This document shows, piece by piece, positions 34,984 to 46,587 of a stretch of DNA of 64,000 nt. A model generated the notes under the pieces. That model saw nothing but the letters and a program-made list of their open reading frames with translations, had not been told where the DNA came from and made no database searches. Within the stretch, counting starts at the first letter, position 1. Each line of letters begins with the position of its first letter. The stretch lies in assembly GCA_018398805.1 (NCBI GenBank), contig JAGFBZ010000683.1, positions 62,001 through 126,000 on the forward strand, written 5' to 3'. Made by a program: the position numbers and the translations under genes. The DNA comes from Hirundichthys speculiger (lineage: Eukaryota; Chordata; Actinopteri; Beloniformes; Exocoetidae).

Positions 34984-35132
34984 AGCGATGGTTCTGTTTC
35001 AGGTGGCTGATCAGGTTTGACGTATTAAAGCTTGTGCTATTTTTCCCTCCTTCGCTTGGAGCATTTGTCACAAATAACCAGCGAACTATCTTCTTCTGAA
35101 ACTTTAACGAAGTTCTACACCATCGCCGCCAT
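34984..35132 (-). pseudogene. BED-type zinc finger remnant of hAT transposase
   Basis: A start codon lies at 35132 on the minus strand. The pieces read VSEEDSSLVICDKCSKRR and then, after a frameshift, SFNTSNLISHLKQNH. This is the BED finger pattern C-x2-C followed by F-N-T-S-N-L-x2-H-L-x4-H. All four metal ligands can be seen once the frame change is allowed, so decay is moderate. Intact relatives use it to bind transposon ends. Here no catalytic domain follows. Confidence 0.7.
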
Positions 35133-35456
35133 GTTTTTTTTCTTTTCTAGCGCACTGTTCCGCAATTTTGCATTCAAAGTATAACGTAAAATCCTCTGTT
35201 CCCTCGTTTGCTCGTCGTTCTTTTGGCCTTATGTATTTTTTCTATTTTTTATGTGTAACATGAGGGGAAATACTGCGAATATCAATTAAAGTCAGCAACA
35301 TCAAAATTATGACCGAGTTAACGAGTTGTTTTGTGGCATGAGGGGGTATTCTTGATTTTCCTGATTGAGAAATCGTTTTTCTGATTATGCCGACGTCACT
35401 TGAACATAACATTCACTGCCGGTCATTTAAGGCTCAGAGGGAGCGAGGCACTGCTG

Positions 35457-35460
<4 letters not shown>

Positions 35461-35532
<72 letters not shown>
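35461..35532 (+). repeat. Poly-A followed by (AT)n
   Basis: About 30 A and then about 42 bp of AT. The 62-codon frame over it is an artefact. Confidence 0.95.
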
Positions 35533-35535
<3 letters not shown>

Positions 35536-36246
35536 ATCGGGGCTATTCGTCATGATATCGGACTTATCAGGATGACGTCATAATTTTCTGTTATCGGCCC
35601 GATAGTTATCGTGCACCCCTAGTTTTCTCATAACGTCTCATAAAGTAGCACTTATATCGGGTGACATATTTGTTCAGAAAGTCACGTATAAGCACGTCTA
35701 ATGAACATCGACCTGTGGCCAAACGTTCATCGAGTGCGGAGGAACTTAAAGCTCAGCATACTCATACGTCTGACTAAACGCTTTCGGGACAAAGGCCCGC
35801 CTAAAGGTCGCGGTATTGACCCGGAATTGGCAGATGTGCCAAATCTAATGGAATAATCTCCTTCAGTCAATGATAACATAAAGCAAACGCTGCATCGGTT
35901 TCAGGAAGACTTCCTAACCGGTGGAGACGCTAACCTTCTGTTTCCATTACGAGCGTTTGGCTGCAGAATTATCGCTGATTAAACTTTATTGCGGCGCGTT
36001 TGAATCTGAAATGTTCAAGGTAGCGGTTTTTTATTTTTTTATGTTTTTGCAGGCCACGGCGATGATTTGGCTTAAATTAGACATCAGCAGCGAGGAGCTG
36101 AAACAAGACACCAGAGCGATAGCAGTTTCTTCTCCAAATCTCCCACTCACCGCCACACGGGGTCTGTCCTCTAGCTCGGCCCGGATGGACCGGCGCTCCC
36201 CTGATGGTTGCATCCTTTCTCCCGAGGTCCGCCGTGTGCCCACGGG

Positions 36247-36249
<3 letters not shown>

Positions 36250-36284
<35 letters not shown>
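36250..36284 (+). repeat. (GA)n microsatellite
   Basis: About 17 GA units. Confidence 0.95.
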
Positions 36285-36285
<1 letters not shown>

Positions 36286-36454
36286 AGACGCTGGCCACAG
36301 TTGCTCTGCCTGGCATGAGCGCCGTGTTGGCGCCAGCCTGAACAGACTCTTCCAAGAGCTCTGTCTTTTCCGGCCGGCCTGGGCGCCCGCATGAGGCCTG
36401 GCGTGCTGAGCGTGAGCTTGGCATCCCGGACAAACAACAGGGGGTGGAGGCATC

Positions 36455-36456
<2 letters not shown>

Positions 36457-36514
<58 letters not shown>
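36457..36514 (+). repeat. (CT)n microsatellite
   Basis: About 29 CT units, complementary to the GA run upstream. Confidence 0.95.
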
Positions 36515-36517
<3 letters not shown>

Positions 36518-36932
36518 GATGATCAGCTCCAAGGACGATTTCCCTCCTCTCTACTGGCTGCTGTTTTTCACGCAGCAGCAGCATTTGCGAGCCGTCCAAA
36601 GGAGCAGAACAGAACAAAAAGAACTGAACCGGGGGAATAGGTCCGATTTGCGTCATTCATACTGAATACAATCGCATCCGGGTTAATTAAATCGTTTGCT
36701 TCTTTTGGATGCAGATGCACAAACACAAACGCTGAAGATGAAAGCGTCGCGTGTCGGGACCTTGGCCCCTACGATTCAAAGACGTAACATTCATCAGTCG
36801 ACACAAAAGCACGAGGCAGTCGACTCGTCGGTGGGAGCAGCAGTTAGCAGTAGCTTTTTTTTTTACCATTACCATTTTACCATTTTACCATTTACCATTT
36901 AAAGCCTCAGTACTCTGATTACTCTCGTCCTG

Positions 36933-37344
36933 CACTGCAAAAAAAAGGGGTTCTTCAAGCTAGATAAAAACACTACAACTAAAGAAAAAGGTTCTCAAAA
37001 CAAGTGAAAAAATCTGTCCATGCAGCAAGATTTCTTAAATTAAGATTGTAGGAACACTTGTTTCTCGATTTAAGAAAGGTATAGTTTGTTGTTGAATCTT
37101 AAAAAAAGATTTATTTTGATGAGGAGGAGGAAAAAGTAATATATCTTATTTTAAGTGTTAATTGTCTCATTTTAGGATTCCCTGCCTGTTTGAGACAAAA
37201 AAAGTAAAGTTTTACTTGATATAAAATTATACTGATAAATTGAAGACTTAAAATAAGAAAGTAATTATTAAAACAAGGAAAATTATCTAACGCTTCTAAA
37301 TGTAAGTTTTTTTTTTCTTGGTAAGAACCAAATAATTTGCAGTG
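36933..37344 (+). mobile_element. CACTGCAAA-ended repeat, copy 1
   Basis: The 412-bp unit starts CACTGCAAAAAAAAGGGG and ends AAATAATTTGCAGTG. The interior is A/T-rich with many AAGA/TCTT phrases and has no coding capacity. A truncated copy is at 37780-37998 and a full inverted copy at 39447-39867. No target duplication is clear. The superfamily is not assigned. Confidence 0.7.
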
Positions 37345-37348
37345 TGTA

Positions 37349-37752
37349 CACTGGAAAAAAGGCCACTCAAAAAATAAGTAAAAAAAAAAATTAATACAAG
37401 ATATTTTTTGCTTGTAATAAGCAAAAAAATCTGCCAATGGAACGAGTGAAAATTCGCTTAATAAGATTTCTTGAAATAAGACAATATATTTAGGCCTGAC
37501 AAGATCTTGAAATTAGCTTAAAAATCTTATGACATGTCAAAAAACTTGTTTCATCTGAGATATGACTCAAAAAAGGATGTTTTAAGACTGTTTCACTTAA
37601 CAAGATATTCAAGATGCACTGTCTAAAAACAAGTTCCTATATCTCACTGAAATGTTACTCTTTAGGTGATTGTGTCTTATATTAAGTGTGACGAGATATT
37701 TTGACTAGAAATGAGAAAAATATACTTGGTAAGATTTTGAGTTTTTGCAGTG
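37349..37752 (+). mobile_element. Related CACTG-ended repeat
   Basis: A 404-bp unit between CACTGGAAAAAAGGCC and AGTTTTTGCAGTG, the right end being the inverse of CACTGCAAAAACTCAAAATC. The interior differs from the neighbouring copies. It is A/T-rich, with AACAAGATATTCAAGATGCA near 37598-37617. No coding capacity is present. Confidence 0.65.
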
Positions 37753-37779
37753 CAGAGTACTCTGATTACTCTCGTCCTG

Positions 37780-37998
37780 CACTGCATAAAAAAGGGGGGT
37801 CTTCAAACAAGATAAAAACACTACAACTAAGGAAGAAGGTCCTCAAAACAAGTGAAAAAATCAAGATAATTTCACTTGGTAAGATTTCTTAAATTAAGAT
37901 TGTAGGAACACTTGTTTCTAGATTTAAGAAAGGTATAGTTTGTTATTGAATCTTAAAACAAGATTTATTTTGATGAGGAGAGGAGATGAGGAGGAAAA
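37780..37998 (+). mobile_element. CACTGCAAA-ended repeat, copy 2 (truncated)
   Basis: Matches the first half of the copy at 36933 and stops at a GAGGAGATGAGGAGGAAAAAC junction just before another element. The 20-odd bases before it are the same as those before copy 1, which points to local duplication and not to independent insertion. Confidence 0.65.
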
Positions 37999-38003
37999 AC
38001 ATA

Positions 38004-38175
38004 CCATATTTTCCGGACTATAAGCCGCTACTTTTGTCCCACGCTTTAAACCATGAGACTTATACAGAGATGGCGGCTTATAGTCTGGTGCGGCTTATAT
38101 TTGAATATATATTTCGTTTATATTTTAATGGGTGCGGCTTATACTCAGGTGCGGCTTATAGTCCAGAAAATACTG
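38004..38175 (+). mobile_element. TA-flanked element, short form
   Basis: A 172-bp member of the family at 295-1783 and 63250-63831, with TA at 38002-38003 and 38176-38177. It starts CCATATTTTCCGGACTA and ends TAGTCCAGAAAATACTG. It lacks the 400-500 bp middle of the long forms, including the CCAGGTGTGTCTGA hairpin. There is no coding capacity. Confidence 0.8.
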
Positions 38176-38177
38176 TA

Positions 38178-39000
38178 ATTTTCAGTGTGTAACTGCCGCT
38201 GGCTGAGCAGAGCGCTATCAGAGACGGTTTTAATGCAGCGGTAGCGATGCCTCGCTCTCTCTGAGCAGGTCTGGGGGTGTTTGTCCTAAAAGCTGCAAGA
38301 TTTGTCAGTAGTTGCTCTTTTTTTGTTTTATTTTATTTTTTTCTGAAAAGCTAAATCTAGTTGGCAGCGCCAGGCTCACCTCGTTTCATCTATCTTTGTC
38401 TACTGTACTAGACGCCTTCTCTCATGAAGCATTTTTCATCTTTCCCGTGTGGTGGAAACTACAGTCGTGGCGGCGCGGGTGTTTTCGGAACAACCCCCCC
38501 CTTTACGAACAGAGCAGCTTTTGTCTTGTTCCTCATTTTAGGAAACATTAAAAACCCACCTGTAAAACCGACACATCCATTATACTTTTATTGTCACTGT
38601 TATCCTCTCACTGGATTCAAACGTATCCTGCCTCGACTTTAATGTTTTTTTGTGTGTGAAATGGTTTTGTAAAACATCTTGTTGCTTAGATTTATTTTCA
38701 AATTTTATTTAAATATTAAAAAGCAGTCTAACGTGAGTGTGCTGAAATACGCGGGTCGGATCCGTCACGGTGGCAGAACCGCCTCGTAAACTCGTGCAAC
38801 AACTCGGCTTTACGGTTGTACGCCGCCTAATAAACTTCCAGCGCGACGGCTGCCAAATGCAATCTCCATAAGTGCGGGAGTCCCGCTGGTTCCTGTCGCC
38901 TCCTGCAGCCCGGTGGATAGAACCGCCGGCGTCAGCACAAAAGTTTCCCTCCAGTCGTCTGGAGGTGTTTTCCTGTTTCACGCTCACGTGGTTCATTTCC
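38178..39000. other. Intergenic, no gene seen
   Basis: Unique sequence. A 104-codon minus-strand frame (38709-39023) has no recognisable motif. Confidence 0.35.
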
Positions 39001-40000
39001 ACTGAGGGCCACATTAACATCATGGTTGAAGGGCCAGATTAACAGCATGGATGTAACAAAATGCAATGAAAATCAAAATATATTAAACTACACCTTATTA
39101 TACTGTTAAATAACGGATTCTGTATTTATTTCCATGTTTTCTGTCAAAATGCCGACGTAGATTAAACTCTTTCACGACTGACACTCACCTCAAAACACAA
39201 AAGACAGTTTTTTCACCTTGAGATACAAACTTATATTTGTTTTCTCGTTGTTGATTAAACTTCCTTCCTTGTGCATCAATTTTTCTTTTCTTTGACATGT
39301 TGGGTTAGTTTGTAGAGGTTTTTCTCAAATCCATCAGTTCTGAAAATCGTCTTGAGTTGTTGCTCATGGTGATATACTGTTATCGTTGTGGGTAATGACG
39401 AAATGCATTATGGGAGATGTAGTTTATTGTCAATATGTGCTTTAAACACTGCAAATCATTGGGTTCTTACCAAAAAAAACGTATATTTAAAAGCGTTAGA
39501 TATTTTTTCTTGTTTTAATAATTACTTTTTTATTTTAAGTCTTAGTCTTATCTTATATCAAGTTAAACTTTACTTTTTTGTCTCAAACAGGTAGGGAATC
39601 CTAAAATGAGACAATTAACACTTAAAATAAGATGTATTATGTTTTTTTTCCTCCTCATCATCAAAATAAATCTTGCTTTAAGATTCAATAACAAACTATA
39701 CCTTTTTTAAATCTAGAAACAAGTGTTCCTGCAATCTTCATTTAAGAAATCTTGCCAAGTGAAATTATTTTGTTGCATGGACAGATTTTTTTTACTTGTT
39801 TTGAGAACCTTTTTCCTTAGTTGTAGTGTTTTTATCTTGTTTAAAGACCCCCCTTTTTTTTGCAGTGAAGCGACATAAGCTTATTTTAAGTCATAAAATA
39901 GTGGTTTAAATTTTAAGCCAATAGTGCACAAGTGCTCGAGGGCCACATAAAATGACGTGGCGGGCCACATTTGGCCCGCGGGCCTTGTGTTTGACCCATG
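39001..40000 (-). mobile_element. hAT (Charlie-like) relic, interrupted
   Basis: The right end, read in reverse, starts CATGGGTCAAACACAAGGCC and continues with GCGGGCCAAATGTGGCCCGC. This matches the CAAACTCAAGGCCCGCGGG phrase of the relic at 13846. The left part has GGGCCACATTAACATCATGG and GGGCCAGATTAACAGC. The interior is split by the repeat at 39447-39867. No transposase fragment is recognised. The ends are approximate. Confidence 0.5.
39447..39867 (-). mobile_element. CACTGCAAA-ended repeat, copy 3 (inverted, full length)
   Basis: A 421-bp copy with both ends intact (CACTGCAAATCATTGGG and TTTTTTTTGCAGTG), in reverse orientation to copy 1. It is inserted in the hAT relic around it. Confidence 0.7.
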
Positions 40001-40701
40001 TGTGGTAAAAGATCAGACCAGAAGGGACCAGCGATCCTCCCCCAGATATCATCCGCTCAGCTCTTCAAGTTGAATTCCTCTCGTCGCATCGATCTCGTAC
40101 TGCGTCTAATGAGCTGGAAGCCTTCTTCCCTCGCCTCTCCCGCCGGCGACGGACCAACAGGACGTACGAGTCCCGGCGACGTCCTTCAGGCATCACGTGA
40201 CCCGGAGGAAGCGGCTCTCCGGTCGGCTGCTCTCCGACCGCCCCGGCTGATGAAAATAAAGGAAGCCGTCTTTTAAAGCGGGCCCGCCACCTGCAACCCC
40301 CATAATTCACGCTGTTTATGATGTAAATGTTTCAGCGAGGTGAGATGACCCCAAAAGCGTGGCTAAAGCCATTAATAATCATAAAAAACGCGAGCCTCCC
40401 CCCATTCAGGGTGATTAATCGCGCGGGTTTTTGCATAATGCTTTGTTTGCGGTGAGATTTTCCACCGACCAGCCGACTGTCAAAGAAACCGAGGATGCTT
40501 TGAAAAGATCCCTGTCCAGGTATGTCCAGTCGGTCCAGACGTGTCTCCGTTAAAGACGGCGTACGTCCTAAATATTACAGAGGACAGCATTCAGAATTTT
40601 AAATATAGAACGAGCATTTGACTTGCTTTGATGAGACAGTTTTCGTTCACGTCGCCGGTTTTCACATGGAGTCAACTTAAAGAGAAAAACGCTTCCAGAG
40701 A
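40001..40701. other. Intergenic, no gene seen
   Basis: Unique sequence, GC-rich from 40120 to 40310. Open frames on both strands there are unsupported. Confidence 0.35.
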
Positions 40702-42021
40702 TTAACCCGTTACCATTCCGAAGGCCCACCCAGTCCGTAATTTCCGTAATTTACAAATTCAAATTCAAAATTCAAAAATACTTTATTAATCCCCCAAGAA
40801 GGAAATTCAGGTTTCAGTACACCAGTCTGGTGTACTAGGGGAGCTGCTAGCATCCAGCGCTCCTTTTTCATGCCCGGTCATGTGGTCCGAGTGCTAACTC
40901 CAGTTAACAGCCGTTAAAACGGTAAACATCCGTTAGAACCAGTATATCTCCATAATGATGACCAGTGAGATATCTCCAGGTCAGAGGAGGAAACACCGAT
41001 GAACCAGACCGTCTCCTCTGGGAAGACTGAGCTCCATTCAGTCCGGCGAGCGACGGAGCCGACCGTCCCAGAGCCCGGTTCATCACGCGGACCGGACCAG
41101 GCCGTTGTCGTCTCCCCCGGCGGTGCTGGACCCCACCAGGTCACCAGACGGCCCCTGCCAGGTCAGCTGACCCATCCGGCGTGTAGACAGCTGGACGGGG
41201 GCAGCATGCCGCCGCCGCTACGTCGGGGGCTCCCGTCCCGGCTCCGTGACGCTGCAGCCCGGATCCAGTGGCGGTGGTTGCTGCGGGTAGCAGTTCAGGG
41301 CTAGTTAGCTTAGCTTTCCCGAACCGGCCTCCAGTGACACCGTCCATGTCCGCGGCGGCAGGTCTCCACCAGCCGCAAGAGGACCGATCCGCCCCCTGCA
41401 GACAGCATGTAGACATCCGACCGCAGATCACCACAAACCGGGCACAAACTGGAGCGTCCAGCGTCCAGCGTCCAGCGTCCAGCGGCGCAGGGATAAGTCC
41501 CGGAGAAGCAGCGAGTAGCGTCCATGCCAGGTGTCGTCCGGGCAACGGAAATTTCAAAACCAAACCGTAATTTACACAGCTCATATGTTACGTGAGGTAG
41601 TCATGCGACATATCTTTGGAAAGCTAAGATTCTTGTGATTCAATCGATGCAAACATGTGTAAAATACTAATTTTTTGTGGTATTGTTATCAAATTTGAAC
41701 TTGCACTAGGTAAGGCTTCATGCTGTGGTCTCATTGTGTTTTCCAGCTAATAAGTCTCATCTGCAGACATCTGTTTACAAAAACAAATTCAAGCGGAAAT
41801 AAATAAAAAACTTCTGTTTCAGTGTGTTCAAACTTAGATTACTCAATGCTAGTAGCACTTACAGCGATTCTGACAGTTAAGGGAAAAACTTCAGAGTGTT
41901 ACCTTTCAAAAGAGACCAAAACCATCCATGTGCTACAAACGGTTCAAGAACAGCTTTAATTTACTTTGAGTTTGCCTCGGATGGGCGTTTTAGGTGAATT
42001 TTACAGCAGTGAAGGGGTTAA
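40702..42021. mobile_element. piggyBac-like TTAA element, interrupted
   Basis: The left end TTAACCCGTTACCATTCC and the right end, the inverse of TTAACCCCTTCACTGC, share about 10 bp of inverted repeat. Both include the TTAA target site typical of piggyBac. Without the nested retroposon and its target duplication the element is about 500 bp, non-coding. Interior phrases such as GGAAAGCTAAGATTCTTGTG are not found elsewhere in the window. Confidence 0.5.
40756..41564 (-). mobile_element. LINE-like retroposon copy 2 with 12-bp target duplication
   Basis: The insertion is flanked by CCGTAATTTACA at 40744-40755 and 41565-41576, a clear 12-bp duplication. Read on the minus strand, it ends in GGGGGATTAATAAAGTAT and a TTTGAAT-type tail at the target-duplication junction. 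This arrangement is expected for target-primed reverse transcription. It is about 80 bp longer at the 5' side than copy 1 at 18524. The 5' region has four tandem GCGTCCA units at about 41453-41482. Open frames on both strands have no recognisable domain, although the peptide SSVFPEETVWFIG is shared in frame between the copies. Confidence 0.8.
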
Positions 42022-43170
42022 ACCTGAACCTGAGCTTTAATTCAGCGTTTTCCATCAGAGGTCTGTTTGCAGAAGCCGGTCGGTTTCACCCCGCCACGGC
42101 GAGATCAGCTCCAATATTTAGTCACATTACAGATATTTTGTCTCAATTTTGGTGAAGTGGGTTTTTGCTGCGACTCACATGTCGTCGGTATTGAATTAAT
42201 ACGAGGGTAGAAACGATGTGCCAAATGTTGGCCGAGTAAACCTGGTGACTTGGCAGCCGCTGCACTTCCTGCTGGCTCGGCCGAGGACAGTTTGTTAACT
42301 GGATCATTCATATTAATTTATTCAGCATTTAATTTTTACACAGAGCAGATGGATCACCTCATCCTCGGATATACGGCGAGAAAATACTTTTTTTTTTTTT
42401 TTAGTTCACGAGTGGAAAAAACATTAGTTTTACTGGAAAAGAAGAAGATATGAGCAAAGAAAAACTTGAAATGTTGTTTTCACAAGTTGATGGAGTCGAG
42501 GGTTAGTTTGAGAAAATGATTTTATGATTTCATAAATAAACTGAATGTGCAACGACCATAAATATAACCTTTTTTGAGATTGCAAGTGTCAAGACAGCCG
42601 GAGACATTTTTAGCCGTATTAAATAAATATTTTGGAGACTTGAATAAAGAGGAGCAGTGATTCATAAATCAGTCAAACATGGAAACAAACCAAGTGTTTA
42701 AATTGAGGAAAGGTACCATCTGAAGAAAAAGGCCTGATATAAGACCGGGGCTGCTCAGCAGTCCTGGTCCGGTCCTGGTCCGGTCCTGGTCCGGTCCTGG
42801 TCCGGTCCTGGTCCGGTCCTGGTCCAGTCCTGGTCCGGTCCTGGGTCTAGTTCAGCAACAGATGCTGGGTGTTTTAGCATCGTCTTGGTGAAAGAGGCAA
42901 CGCTGGAAAAGACGTTGATGTTCCCCGGTACCTTTCAGCACCGATGTTTCCCTTCCAGATGTTCAAGCGGCCCTTCCGTAGGCGCAGGCGCACCTCTGGA
43001 CCGTCGTTTTACCTGATCACAGTCCGGGTGGTTCCTCTCCTCTCTGGTCCAGAGGAGGAAGCATCACCGGTTTTTCACTTTACCTCCTTCCAGTTTAGAT
43101 GCACCTGTGCACCTGTGACAGCGACTGTTGGCTAAATTTTCACCATTAAGGTATAGTTTATCAATTATTA
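42022..43170. other. Intergenic, no gene seen
   Basis: Unique sequence with a T-run (42389-42403) and an 11-bp minisatellite. No gene is recognised. Confidence 0.4.
42757..42843 (+). repeat. 11-bp minisatellite
   Basis: About eight units of CGGTCCTGGTC with a single A variant. The motif overlaps the GGTCC core of the large array at 47931-49376. Confidence 0.9.
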
Positions 43171-43178
43171 GTGAGTTC

Positions 43179-43467
43179 CACGGCTTGACGCTAACTTTTT
43201 TGGCTCACCAGCCACTGTGGCTAGTGTTTTTTCCTCAGTCATTAGCCATTTAGTCTTTATGCTAGCCACAGTTTTGCTGTCAGTTTTTTTCTTCTTCACA
43301 ATATTCTTGCATTTACATTTTAAATACAAACAATCGGCGCAACTATTGTGATGCGTCATATCAAAGAATAAGTTACCAGCCAAAGTTGCTTGTGAGACAG
43401 AAATTGTTAGCCACAGCCAAATTTTACCAGCATTTGGCCGGTTGGCCGGTGTCAGTGTCAAGCCCTG
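43179..43467 (+). mobile_element. hAT-type MITE with perfect 8-bp target duplication
   Basis: GTGAGTTC flanks both sides (43171-43178 and 43468-43475). The left end CACGGCTTGACGCTAAC and the right end, the inverse of CAGGGCTTGACACTGAC, are imperfect inverted repeats of about 16 bp. The interior repeats a GGCTAGTG/GCTAGCCAC theme near both ends. There is no coding capacity. Confidence 0.9.
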
Positions 43468-43475
43468 GTGAGTTC

Positions 43476-45868
43476 TGGTGAGGCAATAATGAAACACTTA
43501 ACAAACACTTGACTGGACAATCGGACGGAGGGTGCAGGTAACATTTAATCTCCATTGTTTACAAGCAGAGATGGTAAAATACTCACAGCAGCATATAAGA
43601 TACTGAACTGAAGCAAAACGCAGTCATTTAACCCTTTGTTATCAACATTTGAGCCCTTATTTATCCTACATAAGATACTCAAAAAACAGGTCGCGGTGAC
43701 CTGATGCAATTTTCGACCAACAGCAACATCCAGGTCCGGTTTTAGTGCCGTGCCACCTTCACCTTCACACAGAGATTCCTCCAGATCCTCTGATTGTTTT
43801 GGCGATGTTCGACATGATGATGACGGTCTTTACCATTTATCCGGGAAGGGACTGTCATTCAACATGTTTTCTGTTTTTTATCGCAGGTCCACAAACACTT
43901 AAGAGCAAACAAGACCTGGACACTTCATGCATAATAATATGATTCATTTTGACGTAGAGTAGAGAGAGAGGGGGAAATGAAACCTTCTGTGTGTGATTTA
44001 CTATCGCTGTTGTTGTTGGCAGTGTTTTAAAATGACAATCAAGGCTTTTCCTTCTATTCTGTTTGAACAATATAAAGATTTATGAGATCTGCAAATCACT
44101 GCTTTCTGTCTTTAAACCACATCTCACACACTGTCCGAGCTTTATTTTATTTATTTATTTATTTATTAGGGTGAGTCAGCTGGTAAAATGAGCCAGCGGA
44201 CGATTTCGCCGGACGGCAGGAAGGAACCTCGGTGCCAGGGGAAGGGGTGCAAACCGGGGCGCATAAAACTCAAACGCCACAGAGCTGCTTTAGAAGCCGC
44301 TGGCTTGTTTTACGGCACAAAGGCAGATTGACAGCCTAAAAAGCTCCGCCCACTGTCGTCCGGAGGCGTGAACGTGAGACGGAAGATAGCCGGGTCTGCT
44401 ACCTCGGAGGAAGCGGCTCAGAGAGCGGCGCTGTCAGGGTTGTAGATGCGCCGCCTGCTTGATGTCGCATGTGTGACCAATTAAAGCTCGCAGCTGTTTT
44501 GTCTCCCATCTGTTTGAAGCGGTTCTGTTTTCTGGTCCGTGTTTGGGTGGGATGTGTCATCCTCACATTGAATCGTCAGAACCCTCATTTGTTCTCATCA
44601 GCCCAGTCGCTGTCTGATTTATCCTCTCCCGTCTCACGTCCTCATGTTCTGTTTTTGTTTCGGGAAACTTAGATCGTTACACAACACAGCGACTGTCTGC
44701 TAGAAGTCGAGCCGTTTATCTTCAGATAGCTGTTAAAGTCCTGCGGACACATTTACGAACCACTGAAGGAACCAGAAACCAGTCCGGTTCCCTGTATTCA
44801 CTGTGGAGTTGATGGCATCCGTCATCTACCTGTCACATGACCCCGTGTCATCAGCAGCTGTGGACATGTGCTGGTTTTCTCTACAGGCCATCTGTCCACT
44901 CGTCCAGAACCGACGATTCATGATTGATCACTGAAAATCACTTGAGTCCAATCAGCCGCAGAACCACGACTGCTTCTCTTCATCCCGCTGAAAACCTTAC
45001 TTTCTTTTGTTTAGTCGCTTGTTATTCTTGTTTTTTGTAATTTATTGTCTTCCATGCGACTCTTCAGATCAGTCCCGTTTCTACTCTTTGTTCTGGAAGG
45101 TGGATGTTTACCTGGCGTTGGTCAGCGTGTGAAACCACCGGGGCTGGAGGATCCTTCTCAACCCAAGGTCTTTCTTTTTCCACTTTGTTTAGTCCTGCAT
45201 CGGATCTCTTCACTGACTTGACAGAGGCCCGGTTGGACATCTCCTCTGTCTTAGTGGGAATATTTTCGAAAAGTTCTGACGGACAGTTTTTTGGTCCAGA
45301 GGCTGTCACGCATCAAAAGCAGAACGCTGCTTTGAGTTTGTGTCGGTTTTCCGGTAAACCTCGCCATTCAGACGTCCGAGACCTGGACGACTGAGAGTTT
45401 ATGCTCATTTATTTTTCTATTTGTTCTGTTTAGCATATCCTGCTTTCAGGGTAGATTGCTTTGCATCCTCTGTTGACGTCCTCTGTTGTCCACCTGCAGG
45501 TTTCCCTTTTGCAACCTTCCTGTTTTGTTTGTTCCAGCCTGAACTTTAACCCGCCGTCACTCAGATAAGCTGCGTGTGATCTCACACTGATGTGGCAGCG
45601 AGCTGCCTCTGTTTGGTCTGGATGGCTTTAGATGTGTGTGTGTGTGTACAACTGCTGTTCCAGATGTGGTTATGACACAGCTGTGCAGCAAAGATGTAGC
45701 AAAGGCACTGTTTCAATGATTGACTGTAAATACTGGACACAGCAGGCAGTCACATGACCTACAGGTTTGTACAGAGAGCATCTGAAGCTTCTTTCAAAGA
45801 GGCGGGACTGGAGCACGCCCACCAGTTGGCTGTCTTTAGCTTCTGCTAACCTAGGATGATGCTCTATG
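43476..45868. other. Intergenic, no gene seen
   Basis: Unique sequence with a TTTA run at 44141-44168. Several phrases around 44690-45400 read smoothly, but no frame longer than about 96 codons exists and none has a known motif. Confidence 0.4.
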
Positions 45869-45870
45869 TA

Positions 45871-45884
45871 CTGCCCCCTGGTGG
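45871..45884 (-). promoter_or_regulatory. CTCF-like motif 1
   Basis: The minus strand reads CCACCAGGGGGCAG, a near-consensus CTCF core. It lies at the left edge of the inverted repeat. Confidence 0.4.
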
Positions 45885-46365
45885 AAACTCCATAATTTGT
45901 GTTTTGAGTTTTGTAGATTTTGATCTGTTCGGGCTACTGTAACTGCTCACGCGCGCCCCACTGTTCCAGTTAAGCAGTATCCATGGTGTTTAAACCTCTT
46001 GTTTTCTCTTTTTGGCCCATAAAAATATCTGTCTGTAAATATTGAGTTATATGCAATGTTAGTCTGATTCAATTGTTTCTGTAAAATAAGCAGGCGCTAA
46101 TTACGTTAGCATGTCTATAGCGTTTTCTATATAAATTAGCGTCTGGCTAACCGCTAGCTTCTCTATCGGTTTTCTAAGCCTTAGTTGATTTAAACTATAT
46201 TTTGTTGATTATGTTAATGTATATGTCATATTGTAATGTGCACCCCTGTCTGTTTTACAGTTAAACCAGTAAAGGAACGAACACAGTAAGAGGCTTCCTG
46301 GTGACTTATTGGTGACACTGTTAGCTATCTGCAAAGCTAGTTCTGAAACACAAATTATGGAGTTT

Positions 46366-46379
46366 CCACCAGGGGGCAG
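46366..46379 (+). promoter_or_regulatory. CTCF-like motif 2
   Basis: CCACCAGGGGGCAG on the plus strand, in the extra copy of the arm end. Confidence 0.4.
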
Positions 46380-46573
46380 TACAAGACAATTGAATCAGAC
46401 TCACATTGCATATAACTCAATACTTACAGACATTTTTATGGGCCAAAAAGAGAAAACAAGAGCCTTAAACACCATAGATACTGCTTAACTGCAACAGTGG
46501 GGTGTGCGTGAGCAGCTACGGGAGCCCGAACACATCAAAATCTACAAAACTCAAAACACAAATTATGGAGTTT

Positions 46574-46587
46574 CCACCAGGGGGCAG
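46574..46587 (+). promoter_or_regulatory. CTCF-like motif 3
   Basis: CCACCAGGGGGCAG on the plus strand at the right edge of the inverted repeat, opposite in orientation to motif 1. Confidence 0.4.

Larger units (their letters stand above)
34311..35621 (-). mobile_element. hAT-type element with BED-finger remnant
   Basis: The left end TGGGATGCACAATAACTG and the right end, the inverse of TAGGGGTGCACGATAACT, are imperfect inverted repeats. Both are followed by CCGATAACCGATAA-type phrases. A clear 8-bp duplication was not found. It carries a BED zinc-finger relic on the minus strand (34984-35132), a GTTAGCTCAC tandem (34931-34964) and a long A plus AT microsatellite. No catalytic core is present. 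Confidence 0.7.
35622..36907. other. Intergenic with GA and CT microsatellites, no gene seen
   Basis: Unique sequence holding a GA run (36250-36284) and a CT run (36457-36514). These are complementary and about 170 bp apart, so they could pair. The long overlapping frames here (up to 161 codons) owe their length to the repeats, and their ends show no domains. A CATTTTACCATTTACC-type tandem lies at 36865-36900. Confidence 0.5.

Noticed and set aside
35921..36656. Frames of 140-161 codons across GA and CT runs
   Set aside because: Length comes from the microsatellites. The flanking residues show no domain, and both strands are equally open.
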